Origin: a virus
IMG/VR virus record: IMGVR_UViG_3300034107_000725
Location: 62,001-126,000 of that record
Direction: 5' to 3' (one strand)
Length of the DNA stretch: 64,000 nt
In this document: positions 29,692 to 39,326 of the stretch, one piece after another
How the letters are laid out: the number at the start of each line of letters is the position of its first letter
Numbering within the stretch: position 1 is the stretch's first letter
The notes under the pieces: model-generated
What the model saw: only the letters and a program-made list of their open reading frames with translations
Told to the model about the DNA's origin: nothing
Database searches by the model: none
Program-made: the position numbers and the translations under genes

Positions 29692-32199
29692 ATGCAAACA
29701 CAACTGAATAAGACAGCCGCCCTCGGCGGCAGCGGCGGCGAAACCGAATTTGAACAGGCTTTTTCTAGCCTGGCCTATGCCTATCTACGGGATAAAGCCC
29801 CACGGTTGCTAGATTTCATGGTCGGTTTTCAACTAGTCGACCGCAATGAAGATAACACCAAAGCGATGGGTATCTTCGGATTTCAAGTTGGCAAGCAGTG
29901 GCTATATGCCCCAGTGTTCTTCTTAAACGGCGATCTCAAAGGTCACGAGTTGCTCTACATGAAGAACAACGACTCCTTTGTGCCGCTGAAGGAAAACTGG
30001 ATTAACTACATTATGAGCCGCAAGCCCCACATCTTGGGCGAGCAATCTGCCTCAAAGTTGCGAGAGCTTGGTGGCGTTTATCCGGATATCCGGACGCTTT
30101 CAATCCCACCTTCAATTGGTGGTGGCAAGCGTGCCAGTGATAACAGCTGGCTTCAAGGCGTGATGCCGATGCTGGCTGCTTTCAAAACCAAAGCGGCTAG
30201 CTCACTCTATCGTGGAGCAGGGAACCGCAAGCTCAATCAAGCTGCTGTAGTTGCCGATCCGTTCGGTGCCGCTTTGGCAAAGCAGGCTTCAATTCTGGAT
30301 TTTAACAACGTCATGCCACAGAGTCTGGAACTGATCAAGATGGCTCACGCTATCTCTGAACGGTACCCGACAATCAAACTGGCGATGCAGAAGTTCTACG
30401 GTGTAGACTGCTTCTCACGCTGGAGCAAAGACCTGCGTAACAACCTGGAGAAGGAAGCCAGCAACATTCTGCCCGTGCAGATTGCGGCCAAACCTTATAT
30501 GCCGGGCAATTTGTTGATCCCAACAGAACGACCAGCCGGACCAATCGATCACGTCAAGCAGGGCAAACTCAATCTGGATGCTCCAGAATACGTGTTTGAA
30601 CGTGGTGGATTTATTGTCGATACGCTTGATGTCAGATTCCAGGTTGAACGGGAATCTGCCGGTATTACAGACAGTCGTGCCGACGACGAAGTATCGAAGG
30701 CTTACAACACTCAAGTTGACGTGCGGATGACCAATCCAACCGAAACCAACTTGTACCGTGTGCTGGAACGTCCAGGCAAGTTCAGCAAGATGCTGGTTGT
30801 GATGCACGGCAGCAGCAACCGTGGACGAGAACCATTTGCCACGTTGGTACGACTGGAAGACAACGGCGACGGTGGTGATAAGGCCTGGCTCAACAGCCAT
30901 GCCACCAACATCTTTGCCGATCAGACCGCGGAACGCGATGAGTGGCGGGAATGGTTTGAAAGCCTGCCAGGCTCGGAATCGTTGCAAGACGGCGGTGAAT
31001 ACATCGCAGTTTCCGAGGATGGCTCGGGTACTGTGCCGTTCCATGTGCAGTCTAACTACGGCGACGGACGTCACCGTGTGGACTTCCGCACTCACGTCAA
31101 CTTCGACGAAGCTCGGCCCAGCACGATGCCTCGTTTGCAGAAGATCACCGATCCGTTTACGGAGGAAGGTTATCACATGCCGAGCACGTACGGTGCCATG
31201 CTGTACACCGATAAAGAGGGCAAGAAAGGTACACGGCTGCGAGCAATTGCCGGTGAGCTTCGCGTGCCTGACTCTTTCAAGTTCCTTAAGCTATCGGAAC
31301 CGCAAAAGCCCAGATCTGGCGAATTGATGCCTTGCTCCAATTACAACAGCCGCAGCGACATGCCGCCGATTCAGCTTGGTAAGATCGACGACATCCAGCT
31401 CTTCTTCTACGAAAAGACGGCTGGGTTGCAGTTGTTAAACAACAGCACAGACGTCTACATTGACTCGGTGCTGGGTTCAGAGCGGGTCAGTCTTAAAGAA
31501 GCCGCGTGGCATCTGGTAAGCGTGCATGGTCTTCGCGAGAAGGCAGCTCGTGAGCTGCTGGAACAGTCAGAACGTAAGGGCAAAACCAGTTACCGGATCG
31601 AGTATGCTCCGGGTTACGGCAATCAAAAGCAGGCTGGACCAAACGACAGCGTGCTGGCTGGCGGCCCAGATGCCCCAATCTTTGACGACTTTGCTGAAGA
31701 GCGAAGTGTTGAAAACTACGGGCCTCGTACTTCTGCTCCAACTCAGTACGGCGGTGAAGCTGCTTACCGTTTGAACCACTTGAGTGCAGATCAAACTGAC
31801 CCAGGTGTATGGAACCCATGGCAGAACTACGAAGCAGAAGACTTCCAGAAGAATGTACAGAAAGCTCAACAGGCTGGAGCACAGGGACAGAAGGAAGTCT
31901 TTGATACTTCGATGATCTCCGGTATGCTCAAGTCCGTTCGGCAGGATTCGCTGGTTGAACGTCACCTGGCTCCGCTGGTTGAATCTTTAGACGCCTTAGG
32001 CCGCCTGTTGATGAACTTCTACTGGCACGGCGAAGAGTTTGAAGATCGCTATGGTAAAAGCGATATGCCTGAGCTGGAAGATAGCCTTCGAAATTCCTTC
32101 GAGGCCTTGGGTGATGTTACGCTCTTCCTGAAAGAGAAAACTGTCGAATCGCCGTTTGATAGCGGTGATGTCAATCTCGAAGAAACTTCAAGGAACTAA
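29692..32199 (+). CDS. Large virion-type protein (835 aa), unidentified
   Basis: The ATG at 29692 is set by GGAAGGGA; a TTG further upstream lacks a ribosome site. The product is mixed alpha/beta without membrane segments. Its first 130 residues contain a compact aromatic domain (RLLDFMVGFQLVDRNEDNTKAMGIFGFQVGKQWLYAPVFF). K-x-A motifs are frequent (LNKTAALGG, GGKRASD, LAKQASI, LEKEASN, YEKTAGL). The C-terminal 150 residues are Gln/Glu-rich. It follows the polymerase genes and precedes head genes. It could be a large head-interior or connector protein; I do not recognise the family. Confidence 0.6.
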   Translation: MQTQLNKTAALGGSGGETEFEQAFSSLAYAYLRDKAPRLLDFMVGFQLVDRNEDNTKAMGIFGFQVGKQWLYAPVFFLNGDLKGHELLYMKNNDSFVPLKENWINYIMSRKPHILGEQSASKLRELGGVYPDIRTLSIPPSIGGGKRASDNSWLQGVMPMLAAFKTKAASSLYRGAGNRKLNQAAVVADPFGAALAKQASILDFNNVMPQSLELIKMAHAISERYPTIKLAMQKFYGVDCFSRWSKDLRNNLEKEASNILPVQIAAKPYMPGNLLIPTERPAGPIDHVKQGKLNLDAPEYVFERGGFIVDTLDVRFQVERESAGITDSRADDEVSKAYNTQVDVRMTNPTETNLYRVLERPGKFSKMLVVMHGSSNRGREPFATLVRLEDNGDGGDKAWLNSHATNIFADQTAERDEWREWFESLPGSESLQDGGEYIAVSEDGSGTVPFHVQSNYGDGRHRVDFRTHVNFDEARPSTMPRLQKITDPFTEEGYHMPSTYGAMLYTDKEGKKGTRLRAIAGELRVPDSFKFLKLSEPQKPRSGELMPCSNYNSRSDMPPIQLGKIDDIQLFFYEKTAGLQLLNNSTDVYIDSVLGSERVSLKEAAWHLVSVHGLREKAARELLEQSERKGKTSYRIEYAPGYGNQKQAGPNDSVLAGGPDAPIFDDFAEERSVENYGPRTSAPTQYGGEAAYRLNHLSADQTDPGVWNPWQNYEAEDFQKNVQKAQQAGAQGQKEVFDTSMISGMLKSVRQDSLVERHLAPLVESLDALGRLLMNFYWHGEEFEDRYGKSDMPELEDSLRNSFEALGDVTLFLKEKTVESPFDSGDVNLEETSRN

Positions 32200-32202
32200 G
32201 CA

Positions 32203-32856
32203 ATGGCTTCAGGTTATTCACGGGTTGTCCCGTTCTCTATCATCTGTGGCACTCCAGCTTGTATCGAGCTTCCAGCACCGCCTCGCGGCGTGCTGGAACG
32301 CTTAATCATTACACAAAAAGCTGGGGATCCAGAAGCCGCGATTATCAATGTTTATGATCGTAAAGGGGCTTGCATTGCCGCCAGCGATCTGAATGTGACT
32401 GAGTCCGGCCTAGTGGCTACCATAGGAAATGATACGGGGTTTACCGCCGTAGCGTTTTCAGCTGATCATCATTTGATTGTAGGCAATCAAATTGAGATCA
32501 AGGGCAGTGATGTGACAGACTACAACACCGACCATTTGATTGTGGAAGTGGCCGACACTGACATAGTGATTACGGATGTGGCCTACACTGCTAACGGTAC
32601 GGGAGGATTGTGGCAGACGCTACCATTCAATCCAACCAACAAGCCGATCACGCATTTGATGCTGACAGCTAACGTGACTAGCGGTGAAGATCTTGTGCTG
32701 TTCGATATTCATCGAGCTTACGAGAACAAAGACAATCAAAGCGAAACGATGCGATGCCGCCATTCGTCTCTCTGGTTGGAATTTCTAACCGTAGGTGCAG
32801 TGGAGCCCAGTGATTGGGAAGTTGCATACACCTGCCAGGCAGATACTGTAATTTAA
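32203..32856 (+). CDS. Beta-rich structural protein, possible decoration protein
   Basis: The 217-residue protein starts three bases after the preceding gene and is dominated by strand-forming, Thr/Val/Asp-rich sequence (VLERLIITQKAGDPEAAIINVYDRKG, HLIVEVADTDIVITDVAYTANGTGG) with few helices. This is usual for capsid decoration or tail-surface proteins. No known motif was seen. It lies upstream of the head module, so a head-surface role is the most natural guess. Confidence 0.5.
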   Translation: MASGYSRVVPFSIICGTPACIELPAPPRGVLERLIITQKAGDPEAAIINVYDRKGACIAASDLNVTESGLVATIGNDTGFTAVAFSADHHLIVGNQIEIKGSDVTDYNTDHLIVEVADTDIVITDVAYTANGTGGLWQTLPFNPTNKPITHLMLTANVTSGEDLVLFDIHRAYENKDNQSETMRCRHSSLWLEFLTVGAVEPSDWEVAYTCQADTVI

Positions 32857-32866
32857 GGGGAGCTGT

Positions 32867-33877
32867 TTGAAGGTCTACAGGGACATAAGACTCGCTGATC
32901 CATTTCTTCGTCCGTACTGGCGTCATGAACGCGTAGTACGGATGTTAGGTAGCGTGCCTCCAGCACGGTGTCGGCGATATGACGATATCTGGATTCAAGA
33001 GTACAAGAAGTTCTTATTTGCATGGCGACGCGGTGTAGAGCATCGCGAACGCCTGCTTTATGAGAACCCGGGCTTGTACTATGCTTACAACCTGTATGAC
33101 CGCATGCATATTGAGCCAGACATGGCTCTCATGATTGAAGCTCGCCTGTTAGCGGGAAGCACTCCGGAAATGATTGCAAACGAGTGCAAGACCATTCCGG
33201 AAACAATCGAGTGGTACGAACGTCTGTTTTTCAACGTATTGGACTTTCTACCTCATCACGATTGGATTCTTAAAAACGTACTCCTACCCGCGTCTGATCG
33301 TTTTGTCGACCCTTCGATTGACGCAGTCACGAGCCTGAGAAATCCCACGGAAATCGTGCGACCATACCTGGACATGACACTGAAATTTTTCGCTTACTTT
33401 GGCGGACCGCTCGTTTGCGATATCATGATAAGTGGATTTCGACGTAACAACCAGGTTCAAAATCCAGAAGATCTTACGGACTACTTCAACGATCATTTTG
33501 CCAGTCAGCTACAACGCCGCAGTGCTCAAGCTGCCGGACAGTTTGAAATCAACAAGTACAACATCATGGAGTTGTTCACAACTCACACGAGACTTATTGA
33601 AGTGCAAAGATCCGGCAAGAATCCCGAAAATCGACACAACGATTTTGAAATGAACATCAACGAAATGTTGACCGCAATTCCTTGGACTGCCGGTAAGGCC
33701 AGCAAGACTCTGTATGAAGGTTCTATGATTGGACTGTATGATGACAGTGCGATCGAACTGGATTCGGAAGAAACAATCTTAACTGGTGTAGGTATGGAAT
33801 TGGAATCAGCCAGAGAAGCCAAAGCCACTCGAGTTTACAGCCAGGGGGAGCCACAACGCGATGCAAAGTCTAAGTAA
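32867..33877 (+). CDS. Helical protein with HTH-like segment, TTG start
   Basis: GGGGAG (32857-32862) precedes a TTG at 32867, and no ATG with a ribosome site fits better. The 336-residue product is mostly helical. ALMIEARLLAGSTPEMIANECKTIPETIEWYERLFFNVLDFL has the spacing of a helix-turn-helix with recognition helix IPETIEWYERLFF, as in sigma-like and small-terminase domains. The rest has no recognised motif. A small terminase role was considered, but no large terminase is nearby. It overlaps the next gene by 17 bases. Confidence 0.55.
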   Translation: MKVYRDIRLADPFLRPYWRHERVVRMLGSVPPARCRRYDDIWIQEYKKFLFAWRRGVEHRERLLYENPGLYYAYNLYDRMHIEPDMALMIEARLLAGSTPEMIANECKTIPETIEWYERLFFNVLDFLPHHDWILKNVLLPASDRFVDPSIDAVTSLRNPTEIVRPYLDMTLKFFAYFGGPLVCDIMISGFRRNNQVQNPEDLTDYFNDHFASQLQRRSAQAAGQFEINKYNIMELFTTHTRLIEVQRSGKNPENRHNDFEMNINEMLTAIPWTAGKASKTLYEGSMIGLYDDSAIELDSEETILTGVGMELESAREAKATRVYSQGEPQRDAKSK

Positions 33878-35246
33878 ATCGGACGAGCAGAAACTACTGG
33901 ACGGAGTCAAACAGGCTGTAGCCTTGGTTGACGATAAGGGTCTGACACCAGATGCCGCTTTGCAAAAAGTAGCAGAAGACCTGCAATATTCCCCCGGTTT
34001 TCTTAAGGCCGCGTGTAACGCGTTCAACACTGGTCGACAGCTGGCTCAGTGGAATGAAAACGATTCTGTGTTGGACAAGCTGGCAAGTTTCCCGCTAGCC
34101 GACTACGACAACATCCACGATAAGATGTGGGGCAAAGCCCAAGAAAAAGTAGCTGCTGCTTCATTTACGCAGCCTAAGTTTCTAACTTACGACGAACAGT
34201 TTCGCCAGGAACTGTTGAATCGTGATCTGAGTGCCTTCACCAAGTCAGCTTCCGCTGAGCCTGAGTTAAGTCCGATGGCTGCCGACGAGCAGGCTGACAA
34301 TCGCACCAAGCGGGCTTACGCTAGTTACGATTACCTTAATCGACTAGCCGAAGAAGCTCGTAGAGAAAAGACTGCAGCTGCGTCTCAGCTCGAGAAGACA
34401 GTCGGGCAACTGGAAGATTACTTCCGCAAATTTGCACACGATCGCCTGTCACTGGCTCACGTGCAACACGCTGCTGCAACATACTACGGCACAGCAGGCA
34501 AAGCTCTGATGCACCACATCGCAGACCAGTTGCCCAACGAAAAACGTGCTTCGGATTACACTTCGTCCTGGAGTGGCTTTCAATTGGCAGTGGATCGCAC
34601 ACAAGAGCCTTACACTTTGATTGAGGCATCTATCAAGCGAGCTGCTGCGTATCAAATAGCCATAGATCAACTTAACGAAGCTCAAGAGAAGCTGGCTGAG
34701 GCAAAAAAGGCAGTTGCCCCTTTTTCTCAGCCCCGGTTCGAAAGCTCGAATGGGAGCCCAGTTACCCTGACTCCCTCCTTGCTTCCTGACGCCGGGGAAA
34801 AAGAAGCCAATACCGGGGTTAGTGCAGCGTTAGCTGGTGGGTTAGGTATGGGTACTGCCAGAGAGCTGGGTGAGTACGCCATACATGGTGCGGACAGCAG
34901 GATGCAAGGATTGCTGAACGAGCTAGACGATCCAAATCACCTTAACGAACTACGGAAGATCCGAGCTCAAACGGTACTTACTCAGTTGATGAGCGATCCG
35001 GAGAGCCCTATCAGTAGTTACGATCCGGAAGAAGTACTTTCTGCTTACAACGATATGATTAAGCTCTCGCCTAGGCTGGCTGATCAACCTTCGGCGGTTG
35101 GCCCACTGTTGAACAAGCGGTTATCGGGAAATATTGAACCGTTTGAACTCGGTGAGACTTTGAAACTGGAACAAGGGCTCAAGCAAACACAATCCACCCC
35201 GTCTTATATGGACTTGACGAAAAATGAAAACAGTATCGTTGGCTGA
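33861..35246 (+). CDS. Alpha-helical K-x-A-rich virion-type protein (461 aa)
   Basis: AGGGGGAG lies about ten bases ahead of the ATG. The protein is nearly all helical, rich in Ala and Lys, with one Gly-rich segment (VSAALAGGLGMGTARELG) near residue 320. K-x-A occurs at LDKLASF, FTKSASAE, RTKRAYA, REKTAAA, NEKRASD and IKRAAAY, the densest series in the window. It overlaps the following gene by 23 bases. The layout suggests an internal head protein processed or packaged like its neighbours. Confidence 0.55.
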   Translation: MQSLSKSDEQKLLDGVKQAVALVDDKGLTPDAALQKVAEDLQYSPGFLKAACNAFNTGRQLAQWNENDSVLDKLASFPLADYDNIHDKMWGKAQEKVAAASFTQPKFLTYDEQFRQELLNRDLSAFTKSASAEPELSPMAADEQADNRTKRAYASYDYLNRLAEEARREKTAAASQLEKTVGQLEDYFRKFAHDRLSLAHVQHAAATYYGTAGKALMHHIADQLPNEKRASDYTSSWSGFQLAVDRTQEPYTLIEASIKRAAAYQIAIDQLNEAQEKLAEAKKAVAPFSQPRFESSNGSPVTLTPSLLPDAGEKEANTGVSAALAGGLGMGTARELGEYAIHGADSRMQGLLNELDDPNHLNELRKIRAQTVLTQLMSDPESPISSYDPEEVLSAYNDMIKLSPRLADQPSAVGPLLNKRLSGNIEPFELGETLKLEQGLKQTQSTPSYMDLTKNENSIVG

Positions 35247-36396
35247 CATTTCGTACGAGCAAGGCCTACAACTATTGGCACTGCGAAAGCAGGCCATGGA
35301 CGCTGGGCAAGTTCGTCGCATGACTCCGGAAGCATTGGCAAACACTTTTCCGCTTCGCAGCATCGGTCAAGCCACGATCGAAAAGCTAGCTGAAGGTGGA
35401 TTTTTGGATAGTCTAAAATCCGGAATTAAGAATGTTGGTGATAAGTACCAAGGCATAGATCCATCAGTTCGCAAAGCCTTACTGTCTACTGTGGCTGGAA
35501 CTGGATTAGGAGCTGCAGCCGGAGTCGGTTCAGCATACCGTAGGGGCGATAAAAACTACGGACGGAACGCTCTGCGTGGTGGTATTGCCGGGGCTGCTGT
35601 TGGTGGTGGTCTTGGTCTTGCCTTAAATCCGCAGCTGGCAAATAAGATACAGGAAAAGACTAAACCGGTAGTGGACAATCTGGATGCTAAAACGCAGCCA
35701 GGAGATCCCGCAGCTGCTAATTTACAAAGCAAGGCCACAAGCATTAATCCAGAGCTTGCAGGTCTGGCGACCGGGCTTGGTTCTGGTGGAGCCGCTATCG
35801 AAGGAATTCGTCGCGTGCATAATTATAAATCATACGATCCACAGGCGATGGCCAATCATCTTTGGGAAAAAGCTCAGACGGGTGCGGTTGGAGCTACTGA
35901 CGCTAAAGGCAAGATGAAACCTTCTAAGTTTTCGATGGAAGGTTTATCCCGTATGCTGGGTTATTCTCAGGCAGAAACCGTGGGTCGGGGTGGAAAGCTG
36001 GGTAAGGCCGAACTGTTACGCGAGCTCATCCAGAAGGGGCATGTGAATTCAGAAAGGCTTGCAACTTTACTAGAAAAAGCCGACCACGGTGCTAACGTCT
36101 TTGGAAAGATGAAATCCGGACCTACGTTTTTTAATTCAAAAACACCGGACACTAAATCGATGCTATCGTCCGTCGTGGGTAAAGAAGGATTACAAGAAGC
36201 GATGGAGGCGGCTGAACGCACTGGGTTTAGATCTGCTAAAGGTTCACTACGTCCTAAAAAGGTCGGGATTGCGGGTCTTTTGGCTACGTTGGGCTTAGGT
36301 GGCGTGGGCTACGGCATAAAGAATTATCGAGCCGATGCCGCTGTACGAAACCAAGCACTTGAAGCGGTCAAAAATCAAATCACAGATAAACCCTAA
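35224..36396 (+). CDS. Glycine-rich membrane-active virion-type protein
   Basis: This 390-residue protein has several hydrophobic Gly/Ala segments (LSTVAGTGLGAAAGVGSAY, ALRGGIAGAAVGGGLGLAL, LAGLATGLGSGGAAIEGI, GIAGLLATLGLGGVGYGI) between basic helical parts, plus K-x-A at LRKQAMD and IEKLAEG near the start. The segments look like glycine-zipper membrane helices and match those at 16343, 19113 and the beta' tail. A copy of the TCCGGA motif (35414-35428) is embedded in the coding sequence. A role in genome or polymerase ejection is inferred. Confidence 0.55.
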   Translation: MKTVSLADISYEQGLQLLALRKQAMDAGQVRRMTPEALANTFPLRSIGQATIEKLAEGGFLDSLKSGIKNVGDKYQGIDPSVRKALLSTVAGTGLGAAAGVGSAYRRGDKNYGRNALRGGIAGAAVGGGLGLALNPQLANKIQEKTKPVVDNLDAKTQPGDPAAANLQSKATSINPELAGLATGLGSGGAAIEGIRRVHNYKSYDPQAMANHLWEKAQTGAVGATDAKGKMKPSKFSMEGLSRMLGYSQAETVGRGGKLGKAELLRELIQKGHVNSERLATLLEKADHGANVFGKMKSGPTFFNSKTPDTKSMLSSVVGKEGLQEAMEAAERTGFRSAKGSLRPKKVGIAGLLATLGLGGVGYGIKNYRADAAVRNQALEAVKNQITDKP

Positions 36397-36408
36397 GGTA
36401 CACCGCTC

Positions 36409-37893
36409 ATGGCTTTGATCAAATTTGTCTCGCCTTCGGGCTGGGATTTTGAGCAACGGATTGTCTCACCGATCAAGATGAGCAGTCGAGGTTTGATTGG
36501 TGAGGATCGCCGGGAATTCCTGAAGCGAGCCAGCCATGCGTTTTTGCCCCAACTGGACAACGTCAAGTTTGCCAAGGACGAAGTCCCGGTTCACTTGATT
36601 GCTCTTGGAGCCAGCGAAGCCTACGGTCCCAACCGTAACGGTGACGGCTTTAAGGAAGCGACCTGTCGAGAACACCACCACACGTTTACCAAGTTTGCCA
36701 AGTTCTTCCGTAACCATAAGAACAAAGCCGAGCGTGGTGATCCGTACTACGGCTACGTCAAGGCATCAGCTTACAACGAAGACATGCGTCGCGTTGAGTT
36801 GCTGTGTGCCCTAAATGCCGAAAAGTCAGCCGCAAATCGCAACGGTGGATTTGTTGCAGACACTGAGTTGGAAAAGATTGCACGTGGCGAAGACATGGCT
36901 GTCAGTATGGCCTGTCGTGTGCCACATGACGTCTGTTCCTTCTGCAAGCACGCTGCAAAAAATCGATCTGAATACTGCACTCGCGAGAAATGTGCTGCCG
37001 GTGGTTGTCAAAGTAATCTGACACGATTAGTGAAGGTCGGTAGTGATCTTCACCACCTGCACGTTGACAATCCTAATCCAACGTGGTTCGATATTAGCCG
37101 TGTCTTTCGTCCAGCTGACCGTATTGCTTACGGGGCTAAAGCGGACTATCTAACCAAAGCTGCTGCGGATTCTGGAATTTTTGAGTTGCAAGATTACATC
37201 AAAATGGCGGAGAATTCTACCGCACCGCTTGATGTGATTCTGTACCAATCCGGTCACCACGGTTTCTGGTCTGAGAAGTTCGCAGCTCAAGTAAAACTAG
37301 GATATGGACTAGCTGCACTTGAAAAATACGAAACAGCAAGAGATGCTAATACATATCGAGCCCACGCAACTGCCGATTTTCCAATCGAAAAGATGGCAGC
37401 GTTCGGCTCCTCCCAATGCGATACTCAGTTGGCTGCGATGGCCGATCGAAAAATCATCTTGAGTTTGAAGGATTACGCACGATTGGCAGGCCGAGAAGAA
37501 CATGTTAAAAGTGCTGCTGCTTTCTTACCGGGGATCTATTCTCATATGACCACCGATGAGTCGTTACCCCTCAGGGTCGAAAGCGGCATGTGCTCGTTTA
37601 TCGAAAAGACAGCCAACGAAAGCTCTCGTATGCTCGCGGCTACACTTCATGCAGAGTACTCTCTGCAGAAGGAAGCAGTTGAGGATCGGGGCTTTCTGAG
37701 TTGTATCCGGGGGCAGCCTGCTCCCGTGATTGTCCCGTATGAAAAGTCAGCCACTTGTGACGAACACGGTGAAAGGCTTGCCAAGGATTACGCTATGTAC
37801 AAATTGGCAGCCCTCTGGCGTGTCGCCGCAGTGGATACAGACTTTCCATTGACAGTGAGTTTGAGTCTCCGTCAAAATCGAGTTTTTCACTAG
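36409..37893 (+). CDS. Prohead maturation protease (T4 gp21-like)
   Basis: The N-terminal 200 residues match the T4 gp21/U9 group of capsid proteases. The block VHLIALGASEAYGPNRNGDGF (61-81) is followed by the catalytic histidine in FRNHKNK (H103), then YGYVKASAYNEDMRRVELL and the catalytic serine in EDMAVSMACRV (S166). A cysteine cluster follows directly (C176, C179, C190, C195, C200), a zinc-knuckle-like addition seen in some large phages. The C-terminal 290 residues, with K-x-A sites (YIKMAEN, YEKSATC, IEKTANE), probably belong to the prohead core and are removed. It is the first gene of the head module; the major capsid protein lies 4 kb downstream. Confidence 0.8.
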   Translation: MALIKFVSPSGWDFEQRIVSPIKMSSRGLIGEDRREFLKRASHAFLPQLDNVKFAKDEVPVHLIALGASEAYGPNRNGDGFKEATCREHHHTFTKFAKFFRNHKNKAERGDPYYGYVKASAYNEDMRRVELLCALNAEKSAANRNGGFVADTELEKIARGEDMAVSMACRVPHDVCSFCKHAAKNRSEYCTREKCAAGGCQSNLTRLVKVGSDLHHLHVDNPNPTWFDISRVFRPADRIAYGAKADYLTKAAADSGIFELQDYIKMAENSTAPLDVILYQSGHHGFWSEKFAAQVKLGYGLAALEKYETARDANTYRAHATADFPIEKMAAFGSSQCDTQLAAMADRKIILSLKDYARLAGREEHVKSAAAFLPGIYSHMTTDESLPLRVESGMCSFIEKTANESSRMLAATLHAEYSLQKEAVEDRGFLSCIRGQPAPVIVPYEKSATCDEHGERLAKDYAMYKLAALWRVAAVDTDFPLTVSLSLRQNRVFH

Positions 37894-37934
37894 AGAACGA
37901 GCGGAACTCTAAGCCGTTTAGCAAGGAGTGCGAT

Positions 37935-39272
37935 ATGAGCAATTCTGCAGTACAGTCGATGCGATCCATCGACCGATTTTTGCAGGAAGTCGCCGCAACC
38001 GAAAAGCGAGCTGCTGAAGCCAACAGTGAGCGAGGCAGTATCGGCGGAGCGACGACCCACCCTGTGAAAGATGTGGACGATCAAACGGAAGACGCCCAAG
38101 AAGGTTCTCGTTCAGCGGAAAACACCGCTGATGTGAAAGCCGATCAAGGCCCAGCCGCTGTTGATAACACACCTGAAAATGTTGCGGACAAAAAGGCAGC
38201 GGCTAAGCGAGCTTCGGCCCGCAAGCAAGCTGTCGACGGCAAGTCTGAAGACGGTGCGATTAACCCGCCCGGCACAGCTGAAGACGACCAACTTCAAATC
38301 GGCACACGTAAATCAACCACAGGTCAAGATCCTGCCGTAGAAACCTCTTCAGCTAAGGCTGAGAAGGAAGACGCAGCGGGTGGCCGCCTGGGCAATACAG
38401 CTCACCCTGCTCGTACCAACAATGGTGAGCTGGATGGTTACAAGTATGCCGAAATGCCGCTGGATCAGCTCGCTAAAGTTGCTTCCGACATGGGCAACAA
38501 CTTGTTGGCTCAACTGGCTAACTTGCAGAAACAAGCTGCAGGACTGGTCGGCGGTCAAAAAAAGTTGGACATGAACGGCAACGGTAAGCTCGAAGGTTCA
38601 GACTTTGCCTCGATGCGAAATCACTCGCAAGAAGAAGGCGAAGAGGATGAAGACGAGAAGGAAGCCGCAGATCTGGCCGGTCAAGCCGGTTGGGAACTTG
38701 CAGGTCTTCTGAGCGGTAACTTCGATAAGAAGGCTGCCGATTCCCTGGTGCGTAGCACTTTGGAAGAAATCATTAAGACTGCTTCCGATGATGCCGACAA
38801 GGTTGCTTCCTTCCTTGTTAGCTACGAGGAAGAACTCGTAAAAAAAGCTGGAGGTGAAATGCCCGCTGGCATTGATCCCGCAGCCATGGGCATGGGCGGT
38901 GCTGGTCCTGATGAAATGGCCGGTATGGACCCTGCAGCTATGGGTGGTGATCCTGAAGCTATGGGCGGTGGTGACGCTGGTGGGGATCAGGTCGCTCAGT
39001 TGGCCGCCCTGCTGGAACAGCTTGGCATTTCACCTGAAGAACTTGAAGCAGCTATGGCTGCCGAAGGCGGTCCCGGTGAAGCTGGTGGTGCCCCTATGGG
39101 CGGCGAACCTATGGGTGAGCCTGCTCCAGAACAGGCAAGTGAAGCTCCTGGCATGGAAGTTGAGGCTTCTGCAAAGCGACATGTCGCTAAGCAAGCTACT
39201 GCCAAAAAGGGTGCTGCTAACAACTTGGTGCGGGATTACATTCAGGAAATCCTGGAACGGTCTCGTCATTAA
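37935..39272 (+). CDS. Scaffold/core-like acidic low-complexity protein
   Basis: This is a 445-residue Ala/Glu/Asp/Gly/Lys-rich protein located between the protease and the capsid genes, where a scaffolding or prohead-core protein is expected. K-x-A is repeated (TEKRAAE, LQKQAAG, FDKKAAD, IIKTASD, LVKKAGG, KQATAKKGA). The middle has a Gly/Met/Asp repeat (DPAAMGMGG, DPEAMGGGD) that echoes the protein at 24474. EE/DD runs are common (EEGEEDEDEKEAADL). It ends KKGAANNLVRDYIQEILERSRH. AAGGAG precedes the ATG. Confidence 0.65.
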   Translation: MSNSAVQSMRSIDRFLQEVAATEKRAAEANSERGSIGGATTHPVKDVDDQTEDAQEGSRSAENTADVKADQGPAAVDNTPENVADKKAAAKRASARKQAVDGKSEDGAINPPGTAEDDQLQIGTRKSTTGQDPAVETSSAKAEKEDAAGGRLGNTAHPARTNNGELDGYKYAEMPLDQLAKVASDMGNNLLAQLANLQKQAAGLVGGQKKLDMNGNGKLEGSDFASMRNHSQEEGEEDEDEKEAADLAGQAGWELAGLLSGNFDKKAADSLVRSTLEEIIKTASDDADKVASFLVSYEEELVKKAGGEMPAGIDPAAMGMGGAGPDEMAGMDPAAMGGDPEAMGGGDAGGDQVAQLAALLEQLGISPEELEAAMAAEGGPGEAGGAPMGGEPMGEPAPEQASEAPGMEVEASAKRHVAKQATAKKGAANNLVRDYIQEILERSRH

Positions 39273-39326
39273 TTCTAGGCTAGCATTCTGCTAGCTCCAT
39301 CTGAGGCAACTCACGGAGGTTTCCGT

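Noticed and set aside
32867-33877. Small terminase subunit
   Set aside because: An HTH-like segment is present, but no large terminase or portal is adjacent and the remaining sequence does not support it.
36599-37021. Short plus- and minus-strand frames within the protease gene
   Set aside because: They are shadows of a conserved gene, with no ribosome sites and no plausible protein composition.
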